From positions 1-64,000 of the forward strand of contig NZ_JAKJHS010000005.1 in the NCBI RefSeq assembly GCF_021648825.1: a DNA stretch of 64,000 bases. The letters run 5' to 3'. Positions within the stretch are counted from its first letter, which is position 1. The number at the start of each line of letters is the position of its first letter. Below are positions 16,747 through 25,390 of this stretch, one piece after another. Under the pieces are notes generated by a model. It saw nothing but the letters and a program-made list of their open reading frames with translations, was not told the origin of the DNA and did not search any database. Source of the stretch: Rhizobium halophilum. Lineage in GTDB: Bacteria > Pseudomonadota > Alphaproteobacteria > Rhizobiales > Rhizobiaceae. Position numbers and translations under genes: made by a program.

Positions 16747-17481
16747 TCAGATGGTCCAGCCGCCGTCGATGGCGAAGGCCTGGCCGGATGTGTAGGTGGC
16801 ACCGGCGATGTAGACGGCGAGATCGGCGATCTCTTCCGGCGAGCCGAGGCGGCCCATGGGCTGGCGGGCGATGAAGGCAGCCCGTGCAGTTTCATAGTCG
16901 CCTTGTGCGCGCATCCGCTCCTGCAGCGAAGGGCTTTCAACGGTGCCCGGGCAGATGCAGTTGCAGCGGATGCCCTGCGTCACATAGTCGGCGGCAACGT
17001 GCTTGGTGAGCCCGATGACGGCTGCCTTGGTGGTGCCGTAGGCGAAGCGGTTCGGCACACCCTTGATGCTGGAAGCGACGGAGGACATGTTGATGATCGA
17101 TCCGTCCTTGCGCTCCAGCATGCCCGGCAAGACAGCGCGGATTGTGCGGATCATCGCCTTGACGTTGAGGTCGAAGGCGAAGTCGAGATCGCTGTCCTTC
17201 ATCTCCAGGATGGAGCCGCCATGCACGACGCCGGCGCAGTTGAACAGGATGTCGACCCGACCGATCTGATCTACCGCGGCCTTTACCGCCGCCTCGTCGA
17301 GCACGTCGAGCCGTGAGGTCTTGAGGTTTGCGAGCTTTGGCAGCTCAGCGAGCGCCTGATCGTTGATGTCCGTGGCGTAAACCATCGCTCCGGCTTCGGC
17401 GAAGGCGATGGCCGAGGCGCGGCCGATGCCCTGGCCGGCGGCGGTGATGAGAACGGTCTTTCCTGCAAGGCTCATTGTCAT
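16747..17481 (-). CDS. SDR dehydrogenase, probable 2-keto-3-deoxy-L-fuconate dehydrogenase
   Basis: This is a 244-residue classical short-chain dehydrogenase. It has the cofactor loop ITAAGQGIGRA, the NCAG strand, the catalytic Ser in NMSSVAS, Tyr-x3-Lys in YGTTK, and the C-terminal SGQAFAIDGGW. Next to fuconate dehydratase it is best read as the NAD-dependent enzyme oxidising C4 of 2-keto-3-deoxy-L-fuconate to the 2,4-diketo acid. An acidic residue (Asp in ATDIND) after the second strand favours NAD over NADP. Two ATG codons, at 17481 and 17475, are possible starts. Confidence 0.87.
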   Translation of the reverse strand: MTMSLAGKTVLITAAGQGIGRASAIAFAEAGAMVYATDINDQALAELPKLANLKTSRLDVLDEAAVKAAVDQIGRVDILFNCAGVVHGGSILEMKDSDLDFAFDLNVKAMIRTIRAVLPGMLERKDGSIINMSSVASSIKGVPNRFAYGTTKAAVIGLTKHVAADYVTQGIRCNCICPGTVESPSLQERMRAQGDYETARAAFIARQPMGRLGSPEEIADLAVYIAGATYTSGQAFAIDGGWTI

Positions 17482-17512
17482 GTCGTTCCTCGGATCATAT
17501 CAAGAGAAGGAG

Positions 17513-17842
17513 TCAGTCGTGGTGGAAGACCTCTTCCATCATCGCCCACCATTCCCCCTCCTTACGGGTTTCGAACGGCTTTTGGCAGGGGATGGTGAAG
17601 GACCACCATTCCTGGTTCTTCGGGTCTGCCGCCATCTTCGCCATGTCGGCCTCGAAGTCTGTCCCGTGATATTCCCAGGTGCCGAACAGCAGGTTCTCCG
17701 GCTCGCGCAGGAAGATCGTGTAGTTGCGGATGTTGCACCGTGAGATCAGCTCGAGGATCTCCGGCCAGACGTCGGCGTGCAGCCGCTTGTAATCTTCCAC
17801 CATGTCCGGCGCGACGCCGATCACCATGCCCATGCGCTGCAT
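17513..17842 (-). CDS. L-rhamnose mutarotase-family protein (L-fucose mutarotase role)
   Basis: This small 109-residue protein has the ferredoxin-like dimeric fold typical of the RhaM mutarotase family. The family's conserved LHADVWPEIL, NIRNYTIFL and FGTWEY segments are all present. Mutarotases interconvert alpha and beta pyranose forms of a sugar. Inside an L-fucose operon this one should act on L-fucose, which has the same ring stereochemistry issue as rhamnose. It is separated by 9 bp from the upstream dehydrogenase gene and by 31 bp from the SDR gene. Confidence 0.87.
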   Translation of the reverse strand: MQRMGMVIGVAPDMVEDYKRLHADVWPEILELISRCNIRNYTIFLREPENLLFGTWEYHGTDFEADMAKMAADPKNQEWWSFTIPCQKPFETRKEGEWWAMMEEVFHHD

Positions 17843-17851
17843 CGTATTTCC

Positions 17852-18859
17852 TCAAACTTCGATGATCGCCTTGACGACGCCGGCCGTCGGATCCGTGAGG
17901 CCGGCGAACCGCTCCGGTACCTCGCCAAGCATCATGCGGTGGGTGATCAGCGCTTCGGGCACGTCACCCGCGCGCATCGCCGCCATCACGCGTTCGAAGT
18001 CGACGATCGTGGCATTCCGGCTGCCAAGGAGGGAGGTCTCGCGCTTGTGGAACTCCGGATCGGAGAAGCTGATGTCGCTGGAAACGATCGAGACGAAGAC
18101 ATAGGTGCCGCCATGGCCGACGAAGCCGAAGCCGCGCTCCATCGCCTTCGGATTGCCGGTCGCGTCAAAGACGACGTCGAAGAAGTCCCCATGTGTGATG
18201 TCGGAAAGCGCTGCCTCGTCGCCGTCGCCAAGCTGGACCGTGTGGGCGGCGCCAAGATTGGCCCTCCCGAACTCCAGCCGGTCAGCGCGTCCATCGAGAA
18301 GCGTGACCTCTCCGCCTTCGAGGCGGGCAAAGATGGCGACAGCCATGCCGATCGGACCGGCGCCGACGATCAGCACCTTCTGGCCTTTCTCCACCTTGGC
18401 CCGCGCAACCGCATGGGCGCCGATGGCGAGAAACTCGACCATGGCTGCCTGGTCGAGGCTGAGGCCGTCGGCTTTCAGCACGAATTCCTGCGGCAGGCTG
18501 AGATATTCCGTCATGCCACCGTCGCGGTGAACGCCGAGCACCCCGATGTTGCGGCAGCAGTTGGTCTTGCCCTTGCGGCAGGCGCTGCAATGGCCGCAGG
18601 AGATATAGGGGATGATCGACACGGTATCGCCAGCCGTCAGATGACTGCCCGCCGGCGCCTCCTCGACCGTTCCGGCCAGCTCGTGGCCCATGACGCGGGG
18701 GTAGGAGAGGTAAGGTTGGTTGCCCGTGAAGATGTGCAGGTCGGTGCCGCAGACACCGACGCGGCGCAGCCGGACCAGCACCTCGCCTTCGCCCCGCGCA
18801 GGCTTAGGCCGCTCGATGGCGGAAAGGGTTCCGGGAGAATCGCAGATGATCGTCAGCAT
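17852..18859 (-). CDS. Zinc-dependent alcohol dehydrogenase (L-galactonate 5-dehydrogenase-like)
   Basis: This 335-residue medium-chain dehydrogenase has a catalytic zinc site (VGVCGTDLHIF, MGHELAGTVE), a structural Cys cluster in SCGHCSACRKGKTNCC, and the Rossmann motif VGAGPIGMAVA. It most resembles the RspB/LgoD group that oxidises C5 of sugar acids such as L-galactonate. The core fucose pathway already has an aldose dehydrogenase and a C4 dehydrogenase. This extra enzyme may serve a branch for L-galactose, the 6-hydroxy relative of L-fucose. It starts 10 bp after the lactonase stop. Confidence 0.82.
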   Translation of the reverse strand: MLTIICDSPGTLSAIERPKPARGEGEVLVRLRRVGVCGTDLHIFTGNQPYLSYPRVMGHELAGTVEEAPAGSHLTAGDTVSIIPYISCGHCSACRKGKTNCCRNIGVLGVHRDGGMTEYLSLPQEFVLKADGLSLDQAAMVEFLAIGAHAVARAKVEKGQKVLIVGAGPIGMAVAIFARLEGGEVTLLDGRADRLEFGRANLGAAHTVQLGDGDEAALSDITHGDFFDVVFDATGNPKAMERGFGFVGHGGTYVFVSIVSSDISFSDPEFHKRETSLLGSRNATIVDFERVMAAMRAGDVPEALITHRMMLGEVPERFAGLTDPTAGVVKAIIEV

Positions 18860-18869
18860 TGTCAGCCTG

Positions 18870-19706
18870 TCATGAGGTTTGGCGGCGCTTGCCGCCGAAG
18901 TTGTAGAAACGCACGGCGTTGCCGCCGAAGACGGCGTCGTGGTGCTCCGCCGGCACGATGTCGAGGCACTGGGTGAGCCACGCCTGGTAATCGCCCGCCA
19001 GCCGCAGCACCGGCCAGTCGCTGCCCCAGATCACGCGGTGCGGACCGAAGAGCTCGAGAATGGTTTCCGCATAGGGCCGGATTGCCTCGGACTTCTGATC
19101 GCCGGCTTCCGTGAGGAGCCCCGAGAGCTTGCAGTGGACGTTCGCAAGCTCGGCAAGAGCGGCCATCTTGCGCCTCCACTCCGTGAACCTGCCTTCGGCG
19201 ATCAGAGGTTTTGCGCCGTGGTCGATGACGATCGGCAGACGCGTGGAGCGGCGGGCGAAGTCGAAAAGCGCATCGAGGTGGCGCGGCAGGACGAGCGCAT
19301 CAAAAACCAGACCATGGTCGATCATCGCGGAGATCGCCGGCTTGAGGGATGGATCATCGATCCAGCCGTCATCGGCGATGTCCTGCAGCATCGGTCGGAA
19401 GCCCTTGAGCTTCGGGTGGTCTGCCAGCCGTGCGATCGCTAGCGGCGCATTCAACGCCTTCAAGTCAGTCCAGCCAACGACGCCGAGAATGAAGGGGTTG
19501 CTGTCGGCGAGATTCAGCATGAAGACGGTATCCGCCTCATTCTCCATCGTCTGTACCAGCACGGTGCCATCCATACCTGCCTCCGCCATGAGCGGCTGCA
19601 GGTCGTCGGGCAGGAAATCCCGGTGGATCGCAGCGAGCTCCGCCGGCGGCCATTGCCCCGCCCGGTCGGCGATCCGCCAGAAATGCTGGTGGGCATCGAC
19701 GCGCAT
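18870..19706 (-). CDS. L-fucono-1,5-lactonase (amidohydrolase, COG3618 type)
   Basis: This 278-residue TIM-barrel amidohydrolase has VDAHQHFW at the N-terminus (the His-x-His metal pair), a mid-protein IVIDHGAKP His, and the late Asp in WGSDWPVL. In COG3618 these residues hydrolyse sugar lactones. Located between an aldose 1-dehydrogenase and fuconate dehydratase, it should open L-fuconolactone to L-fuconate, and possibly L-galactonolactone too. ATG 19706 lies five bases after the aldo-keto reductase stop, so the two are tightly coupled. Confidence 0.9.
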   Translation of the reverse strand: MRVDAHQHFWRIADRAGQWPPAELAAIHRDFLPDDLQPLMAEAGMDGTVLVQTMENEADTVFMLNLADSNPFILGVVGWTDLKALNAPLAIARLADHPKLKGFRPMLQDIADDGWIDDPSLKPAISAMIDHGLVFDALVLPRHLDALFDFARRSTRLPIVIDHGAKPLIAEGRFTEWRRKMAALAELANVHCKLSGLLTEAGDQKSEAIRPYAETILELFGPHRVIWGSDWPVLRLAGDYQAWLTQCLDIVPAEHHDAVFGGNAVRFYNFGGKRRQTS

Positions 19707-19711
19707 CGTTC

Positions 19712-20725
19712 TTACGCCCCCTCGCGCGGGAGCGGAGCGCCTTCGGCGATCAGGCCACGGGCGCGCAGGGCTTGCCAGAAGCTGGCTGGGATCTCCTCCG
19801 AAAACCAGGCGACGTTCGAGCTGATCTGCTCGGCGGTCCGGGCACCGGAAACGATGGTGACGACGGCAGGATGGGTGAGCGGGAAATGCAGCGCCGCAGC
19901 CTGAAGCGATACGCCTTCTTCTTCGCAGGCCTTGCGCAGTCCCTCGACCCGGGCCAGCACGTCGGCCGGAGCATCGGCGTAGTTGAACTTCTTGTTGCCG
20001 GCGAGGATGCCGGAATTGAACGGGCCGGCGATGACGATGCCGACACCGCGGCGCGCGCACTCGTCCATCAGCGGCAGGCTCTCCTGCTCAAGAAGCGTGT
20101 AGCGGCCGGCAAGCATGGACACATCGATATCGAAAACGTCCATGGCGTCGCGAATGGCCTGCCACTCATTGACGCCGAGACCGACCGCCTTGGTGGAGCC
20201 TTCATCGCGCAGCTTGCCGAGCGCGCGGAAGCCGCCGCCGTCGGTCAACTGGCTCCAGTAGTGCTCGTGCTTGTCGCCATGGGTCATGCGGCCGATGTCG
20301 TGCACGTAAAGGATGTCGGGTTTCAGAATGCCGAGCCTCTGCTGGCTTGCCTCGAACGAGCGCATGATGCCGTCATAGCTGTAGTTGTAGACAGGCCGGA
20401 AGGGCAGGGGCTGCACGTAGCCGTCCTCTTCCTCGCCCACCGTTTCGTCCGGCGTCATCACTCGGCCGACCTTGGTGCTGAGCACGTAAGACTCGCGCGG
20501 AAGGTCCGTCAGCATCGTGCCAAGACGGCGCTCGGAGCGGGTGAAGCCGTAGAAGGGGGCCGTATCGAAATAGCGGATGCCGGCATCCCAGGCCGCGCGG
20601 AAAGCGCCTGCCGACTCTTCGTAGCTGGTGACCCGGTAGAGGTTTCCCATCTGAGCGCAGCCGAGGCCCATCAATGTGACGTCGACGGGGCGACGGGGTA
20701 GGGTTCGTGTATCGGCGACGTTCAT
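19712..20725 (-). CDS. Aldo-keto reductase, L-fucose (D-threo-aldose) 1-dehydrogenase
   Basis: This 337-residue aldo-keto reductase has the catalytic tetrad visible: Asp and Tyr in FDTAPFYGFTRSE, Lys in VLSTKVGRV, and His in ILYVHDIG. It matches the D-threo-aldose 1-dehydrogenase group, which oxidises L-fucose (and often L-galactose or D-arabinose) at C1 to the lactone. The GPFNSGIL loop is typical of the group. It starts after GGAGACAG and is the first enzyme gene after the ABC transporter genes, so it is the entry step of the pathway. Confidence 0.9.
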   Translation of the reverse strand: MNVADTRTLPRRPVDVTLMGLGCAQMGNLYRVTSYEESAGAFRAAWDAGIRYFDTAPFYGFTRSERRLGTMLTDLPRESYVLSTKVGRVMTPDETVGEEEDGYVQPLPFRPVYNYSYDGIMRSFEASQQRLGILKPDILYVHDIGRMTHGDKHEHYWSQLTDGGGFRALGKLRDEGSTKAVGLGVNEWQAIRDAMDVFDIDVSMLAGRYTLLEQESLPLMDECARRGVGIVIAGPFNSGILAGNKKFNYADAPADVLARVEGLRKACEEEGVSLQAAALHFPLTHPAVVTIVSGARTAEQISSNVAWFSEEIPASFWQALRARGLIAEGAPLPREGA

Positions 20726-20751
20726 TTCTGTCTCCTCTGGCCGGAAAAGAG

Positions 20752-20777
20752 ACGCGCACCATTTGCGGTGCGCGTCA
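20752..20777 (-). terminator. Intra-operon hairpin after the ABC binding-protein gene
   Basis: GACGCGCACC and GGTGCGCGTC form a perfect 10-bp stem with a 6-base loop. It lies between the binding-protein stop and the aldo-keto reductase start. It probably stabilises the upstream mRNA or partly terminates it. Confidence 0.7.
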
Positions 20778-20790
20778 GGGGGAGGACCTT

Positions 20791-21732
20791 TTAGTAAAGG
20801 ACGTTCTTGGCTTCCGGCTTGTCGATGTTGTCCTTGGTGACGACGACGACGCCCGTGTCGACGTTCTTCTCGACCTTTTCCTTGTTGATCAGCTTCGTGA
20901 CTGTCTCGATGCCGAGTTCGCCCATCTGGTAGGAGCCCTGGACAATAATCGCCGCGAGCGTGCCGTCCTTGACGAATTCCTGCAGGTCCTGGTTGCCGTC
21001 AAAGCCGATGGCAACGACCTGGCCCGCCTTGCCCGACTGCTTCAGGGCGCGGCCCATGCCGATGGCCGTCGGTTCGTTGGCGCCGAACATGCCCTTGAGG
21101 TCGGAGTTGGCAGCCAGCACGTCGGTGGTCTGGTTGAGCGCGGTTGCCATCTGGGACTGCGAGTAGAACGGCCCGACGATCTCAAGCTTCGAGTTGTTCT
21201 TGATATAGTCAGTGAAGCCGCCGACGCGACCGATTTCAGACCCGGCGCCCGCGACATAGGACATGACGGCGATCTTGCCTTCGGTGCCGATCTGGTCGAT
21301 CAGCGCCTTGGCCGCCAGTTCGCCTGCCTTCTTGTTATCGGTGGCGAGGAAGGACTGGTAGTACTGCTCTGCGCCCTCGGCGAGCATGGAGTCGACGATG
21401 ACGACCGGGATGCGGTTTTCCCAGGCCTTCTTGACCGCCGGCACCAGGGCGTCCGGATCCGAAGGGGCAAGCACGATACCGGCCACGCCGCGGTTGACCG
21501 CGTTCTCGACCATGTTGACCTGATCGGCGATGGCCGATTCCGCAGCCGGACCCTGGAAGGTCATCGTGTGCTCGGAAACATCCTTCATTGCAGCCTCGGC
21601 ACCCTTCTGGACGTTCTGCCAGAAGGTGGAGTTGACCGTCTTGACGATGACGGCGATCTCGCCGGCCTGCGCGGCAGATAAGGCACCGAACGCGATGGCG
21701 GATGTGAGCAGTGCTGTGGCAAGCTTTTTCAT
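20791..21732 (-). CDS. Sugar ABC transporter substrate-binding protein (ribose/LacI-type)
   Basis: This 313-residue periplasmic protein of the type-I (RbsB/LacI-like) fold has a signal peptide, MKKLATALLTSAIAFGALS, cleaved near SAAQA/GEIAV. The mature chain shows IVLAPSDPDALVPAVKKA, VVIVDSML and ANSDLKGMFGANEPTAIGM, which are family strands. ATG 21732 is preceded by GGAGGAAAAC; an upstream start would spoil the signal peptide. Given the downstream enzymes the ligand is probably L-fucose or a related sugar. Confidence 0.92.
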   Translation of the reverse strand: MKKLATALLTSAIAFGALSAAQAGEIAVIVKTVNSTFWQNVQKGAEAAMKDVSEHTMTFQGPAAESAIADQVNMVENAVNRGVAGIVLAPSDPDALVPAVKKAWENRIPVVIVDSMLAEGAEQYYQSFLATDNKKAGELAAKALIDQIGTEGKIAVMSYVAGAGSEIGRVGGFTDYIKNNSKLEIVGPFYSQSQMATALNQTTDVLAANSDLKGMFGANEPTAIGMGRALKQSGKAGQVVAIGFDGNQDLQEFVKDGTLAAIIVQGSYQMGELGIETVTKLINKEKVEKNVDTGVVVVTKDNIDKPEAKNVLY

Positions 21733-21832
21733 GTTTTCCTCCAGTTTCATTGGCCTCACCGGCCGGTTGGCGGGAGCTCCTCACTCCCATTGCTTCTGCG
21801 GCTCCATGCAGCCATGGAGACCGCCTCCTCTC

Positions 21833-22852
21833 TCATCGGCGATTGCGCAATTGGTCGATCCAGACGGTGCCCAAAATGACGAGGCCGATGATGATCTGCT
21901 GTGTGAAGGCGGAGACGCCGTTCATGTTGAGGCCGTTGCGCAGGATGCCGATGACAAAGGCGCCAATCGCCGTGCCGGAGATCGTGCCGACGCCGCCGAT
22001 GAGTGAGGTCCCGCCGATCACCGCGCTTGCGATGGCATCGAGTTCGTACATCACGCCCTCGTTCGGCTGCGCCGTGACCAGGCGAGACATCAATACGCAT
22101 CCGGTCAGCCCGGCGAGCGTGCCGGACAGCACGTAGGTGAAGCTGACGACGCGGCTGACATTGACGCCGGAAAGGCGGGCTGCATCCGAGTTGGAGCCGA
22201 CGGCGTAGATGTGGCGGCCAAGCACCGAGCGATTGAGCATCAGCGAGACGGCGATCGCGATCACGACCATCAGGATAACGGGATAGGGAATGCCCGGGAA
22301 GCTGACATTGGGGAAGCCGTCGTCGCCGATGGTGACAACGCGAAACAGCGAGCCGTTGCCGAGGACACCGAAGGATTCGCCGAGACCGGAGACGGCGCGT
22401 GCGCCGGTGATCTGCAGGGCGACCCCCCGGGCAATCAGCATCATGCCGAGCGTGGCGATGAACGGTGGCAGCTTCATCTTTGTCACGAGAAGGCCGTTGA
22501 TCCAGCCGCAGAGGGAGCCGGTCAGGATGCCGATCAACATGGCGAACGGCACCGGGATGCCCCAGTCGCGCACCGCAAGCGCGGCGACGACGCCGGAAAG
22601 GGCAAGCACCGAACCCACGGACAAATCGATGCCGCCGGTGATGATGACGCAGGTCGCTCCGATGCCAAGCAGCGCGATCGACGTCACCTGGAGCGCGATC
22701 GTCATGCCGTTGTTGACGGTGAAGAAGGCGCTGCTGGTGACTGAGAAGACCGCCACGAGGACGAAAAGGCTGCCGAGCGCGGCAAACTTCTGGATGATGT
22801 CCTTCTGCCGGTCGCTCAACCGGACGCTTCTCTGTTCGCTGATATCGGCCAT
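21833..22852 (-). CDS. Sugar ABC transporter permease (RbsC/AraH type)
   Basis: This 339-residue inner-membrane permease has eight to ten hydrophobic segments of the BPD_transp_2 family. It contains CVIITGGIDLSVGSVLALSG and GRHIYAVGSNSDAARLSGV, both hallmark segments of ribose-type permeases; the second lies near the ATPase docking loop. ATG 22852 lies seven bases after the ATPase stop. A longer open frame exists upstream but runs inside the ATPase gene. The 100 bases to the binding-protein start hold its ribosome site and nothing else evident. Confidence 0.93.
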   Translation of the reverse strand: MADISEQRSVRLSDRQKDIIQKFAALGSLFVLVAVFSVTSSAFFTVNNGMTIALQVTSIALLGIGATCVIITGGIDLSVGSVLALSGVVAALAVRDWGIPVPFAMLIGILTGSLCGWINGLLVTKMKLPPFIATLGMMLIARGVALQITGARAVSGLGESFGVLGNGSLFRVVTIGDDGFPNVSFPGIPYPVILMVVIAIAVSLMLNRSVLGRHIYAVGSNSDAARLSGVNVSRVVSFTYVLSGTLAGLTGCVLMSRLVTAQPNEGVMYELDAIASAVIGGTSLIGGVGTISGTAIGAFVIGILRNGLNMNGVSAFTQQIIIGLVILGTVWIDQLRNRR

Positions 22853-22859
22853 TGTCCCC

Positions 22860-24410
22860 TCAGTGCGCCTTCGGGCCGTAGCCCGAGGCGTAACGCATGA
22901 TTTCTTCCTGGTCGGTGTTCCGGGTCTCAAGAACGCCGGTAATGCGCCCGCCGTGGAACACGGCGACGCGGTCGGTCATCCCGAGGATCTCGGGGAGCTC
23001 CGAACTGATGAGAACCACTCCGATGCCTTCGGCGGCGAGCTCGTCCATGATCTTGTAGATTGCAAATTTGGCGCCCACGTCGATGCCGCGCGTGGGCTCG
23101 TCGAAGAACATCACCTTCGGCTTGCGGAACAGCCATTTGCCGATGATGATCTTCTGCTGGTTGCCGCCGGACAGAAGCCGAACCGGCTGCTTGATCGAAG
23201 GGGTTCGAATGTCGAGGAGCTCGACGTAGTCGTTCGCTACCTTGTTGTGCTTGGCGAAGTCGATCAGTCCGAACGTGTTGGACACCTCGTCCATATTGGC
23301 GAGCGTCACATTCGCGTCGACCGGCATCTTGATAGCCAGCCCCTGCGCCTTGCGGTCCTCGGAGAGATACGCGATTCCCGCGGCGATGGCGTCACGCGGG
23401 GAGCTGATCGTCAGCGTCTCACCGTGCATCGTGATCGTGCCGGTATCGAGAGGATCCGCTCCGAAGATTGCCCGGGCCACTTCCGTTCGTCCCGCGCCCA
23501 TCAAGCCGGAGAATCCGAGGATCTCACCACGCCGCAGGGAGAAGCTGACGTCAGAAAAGACGCCTTGCCGCGTTAAACCCGCGGCGCTGAAGACGATGTC
23601 GTCCGAGGGTTTGGAAATGCGTTCCGGGAACTTTTCCTCAAGCGACCGCCCGACCATCTTGGCCACGACATCGTTGACCGTCGTGTCACGCAGGTTGTCG
23701 GTTGCGATATAGCGCCCGTCGCGCAGCACCGTGACGCGATCGACGATTTCCTCCATCTCGTCGAGACGATGGGAGATGTAGACGATGCCGACGCCGGAGG
23801 CCTTGAGGTCGCGGATGACCTGGAACAGCAGCTTGGTTTCCTGCTCCGTCAGCGACGAGGTCGGCTCGTCCATGATTAGCACTTCGGCATCGAGCGACAG
23901 TGCCTTGGCGATCTCCACCATCTGGCTCTGTGCGACCGACAGGTTGCGCACGTGCGTGTCCGGATCGATGTCGATACCCAGCCGGTCCAGGCAGCGCTTC
24001 GCATCGGCGCGGAGCTTCTTGCGGTCGATCAGGAAGCCGCGGCGGGGTTCGCGCGCCAGATAGATATTCTCGGCGACGGAGAGGTGCGGCACCAGGTTGA
24101 GCTCCTGGTGGATGATCGCGATGCCGGCGGCCTCGGATTCCAGCGGGGACGCGAAGCGGCTTTCCTGGCCCTTGTAGACGATCGAGCCTGCAGTCGGCTG
24201 ATAGACGCCGCTGATGATCTTCATCAGCGTGGACTTGCCGGCGCCATTCTCGCCGCAAACGGCGTGAACCTCCCCGGCAAAGAGATCGAAGTGCACATCC
24301 GAGAGGGCCATGACACCCGGAAATTCCTTGGTGATGCCGTCGAGGCGCAGCAGGGCCCTACGATCCGCCGACGCCACATGGGCATCTCGAATGTCAGCCG
24401 AGTTCTGCAT
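22860..24410 (-). CDS. Sugar ABC transporter ATP-binding protein (RbsA/XylG type, duplicated ATPase)
   Basis: This 516-residue protein carries two ABC ATPase modules. The first is complete: GENGAGKSTLMK Walker A, LSVAQSQMVEIA signature, VLIMDEPTS Walker B. The second has the usual degenerate Walker A (GLMGAGRTEVA) but keeps the LSGGNQQK signature and FFDEPTRG. This arrangement is standard for RbsA, MglA and XylG and drives sugar import. ATG 24410 follows GGAGGAGGAG. It is the first gene of the nine-gene minus-strand operon, divergent from a GntR regulator gene. Confidence 0.94.
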   Translation of the reverse strand: MQNSADIRDAHVASADRRALLRLDGITKEFPGVMALSDVHFDLFAGEVHAVCGENGAGKSTLMKIISGVYQPTAGSIVYKGQESRFASPLESEAAGIAIIHQELNLVPHLSVAENIYLAREPRRGFLIDRKKLRADAKRCLDRLGIDIDPDTHVRNLSVAQSQMVEIAKALSLDAEVLIMDEPTSSLTEQETKLLFQVIRDLKASGVGIVYISHRLDEMEEIVDRVTVLRDGRYIATDNLRDTTVNDVVAKMVGRSLEEKFPERISKPSDDIVFSAAGLTRQGVFSDVSFSLRRGEILGFSGLMGAGRTEVARAIFGADPLDTGTITMHGETLTISSPRDAIAAGIAYLSEDRKAQGLAIKMPVDANVTLANMDEVSNTFGLIDFAKHNKVANDYVELLDIRTPSIKQPVRLLSGGNQQKIIIGKWLFRKPKVMFFDEPTRGIDVGAKFAIYKIMDELAAEGIGVVLISSELPEILGMTDRVAVFHGGRITGVLETRNTDQEEIMRYASGYGPKAH

Positions 24411-24462
24411 GGCGACCTTCTCCTCCTCCTGTGCCGGCCAAGCTCCAACCGCCGACGCCCAA

Positions 24463-24613
24463 TGGTTAAACCCGGACATCCAAACTGGTCAAGCCAATTA
24501 TTTGACCTGCTTGCGAGTAGAGCTTGCTGCTGGCCGAAAAGCCAAGAAAGTAGGGATAATCAGAAAACCCGCAGAGCTTGCTCCAAGCTTCTCGAACGTT
24601 TATGGTAAGACCA
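24463..24613. promoter_or_regulatory. Divergent control region with three TGGT-N3-ACCA-like operators
   Basis: Between the ABC operon and the second GntR gene lie TGGT-TAA-ACCC (24463-24473), TGGT-CAA-GCCA (24486-24496) and a perfect TGGT-AAG-ACCA (24603-24613). This is the half-site pattern of FadR-subfamily regulators of sugar acids. The first two flank the ABC-operon promoter side and the third lies just before the regulator gene. Confidence 0.5.
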
Positions 24614-24634
24614 GATTCAACGATTGGCATCGAA

Positions 24635-25336
24635 ATGAACGGACCGATCAAGGCCGCGGAGCCGCGCAGGCTCTACCAGCAGATTGCCGACCAGATACGG
24701 GCGCTGATCCAGGGTGGTCACTTTGCCCCCGGTGCCCGCCTGCCGGCCGAACGGGATCTTGCCCAACAGCTCGGTGTCTCCCGACCGTCGCTGCGCGAGG
24801 CGCTGATCGCGCTCGAGATCGAAGGCAGCGTCGAGATCCGCATGGGCTCGGGCATCTACATCACGGCCGAGCCGGAGCGCCGGGCATGGCAGACCGGTTC
24901 GATGGGCGAAAGCCCGGTGGAGCTGATGGAGGCGAGGGCTGCCGTCGAGGGCAGCGTGGCGCTTGCTGCCGCAGCCAGGATTTCCGCAGAAGGCCTGACG
25001 TCGCTTCGTGAGGCGCTCGACGCCATGCGCTCGGAAATCGCGGCGGGGCGCAAGCCTCTCGACCAGGACAGGCTTTTCCATCTGACCATTGCGGGCCAAA
25101 GTGGAAATTCCGTGCTGGCCCATATCGTCGGCGACTTGTTCGACGAGCGCCACAGCCCGCTATCGGCCCAGATCCGCACGCGGTTCGAGACGCCGGAGAC
25201 CTGGCGCAACGCCCTTCGCGAGCATGAGGCAATCTACGACGCGCTCGAAGCACGCGACCCTCTTCTCGCGCAGGCGATGATGCATGCGCATCTGGAGGAA
25301 TCGAAGCGCCGCTGGATGGAAAACGAGCCGCGGTGA
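24635..25336 (+). CDS. GntR-family regulator, FadR subfamily (FCD domain)
   Basis: This is a regulator of about 233 residues. It has an N-terminal winged helix (YQQIADQIRALI, GARLPAERDLAQQL, SRPSLREALIALEIEGSVEIR) and a C-terminal FCD domain with metal-site histidines in LFHLTIAG, REHEAIYD and MMHAHLEE. It closely resembles the regulator at 7876-8625, especially in the DNA-binding part, so the two may read similar operators. ATG 24635 is preferred because the operator at 24603-24613 would overlap the alternative ATG at 24602. It is divergent from the fucose operon and upstream of the UxaA-like gene. Confidence 0.85.
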   Translation: MNGPIKAAEPRRLYQQIADQIRALIQGGHFAPGARLPAERDLAQQLGVSRPSLREALIALEIEGSVEIRMGSGIYITAEPERRAWQTGSMGESPVELMEARAAVEGSVALAAAARISAEGLTSLREALDAMRSEIAAGRKPLDQDRLFHLTIAGQSGNSVLAHIVGDLFDERHSPLSAQIRTRFETPETWRNALREHEAIYDALEARDPLLAQAMMHAHLEESKRRWMENEPR

Positions 25337-25390
25337 CCAAAACCATTTCGCTATCGTAGCAGGAGAACCTCCGGGGAGGAGGAAGCAGCC

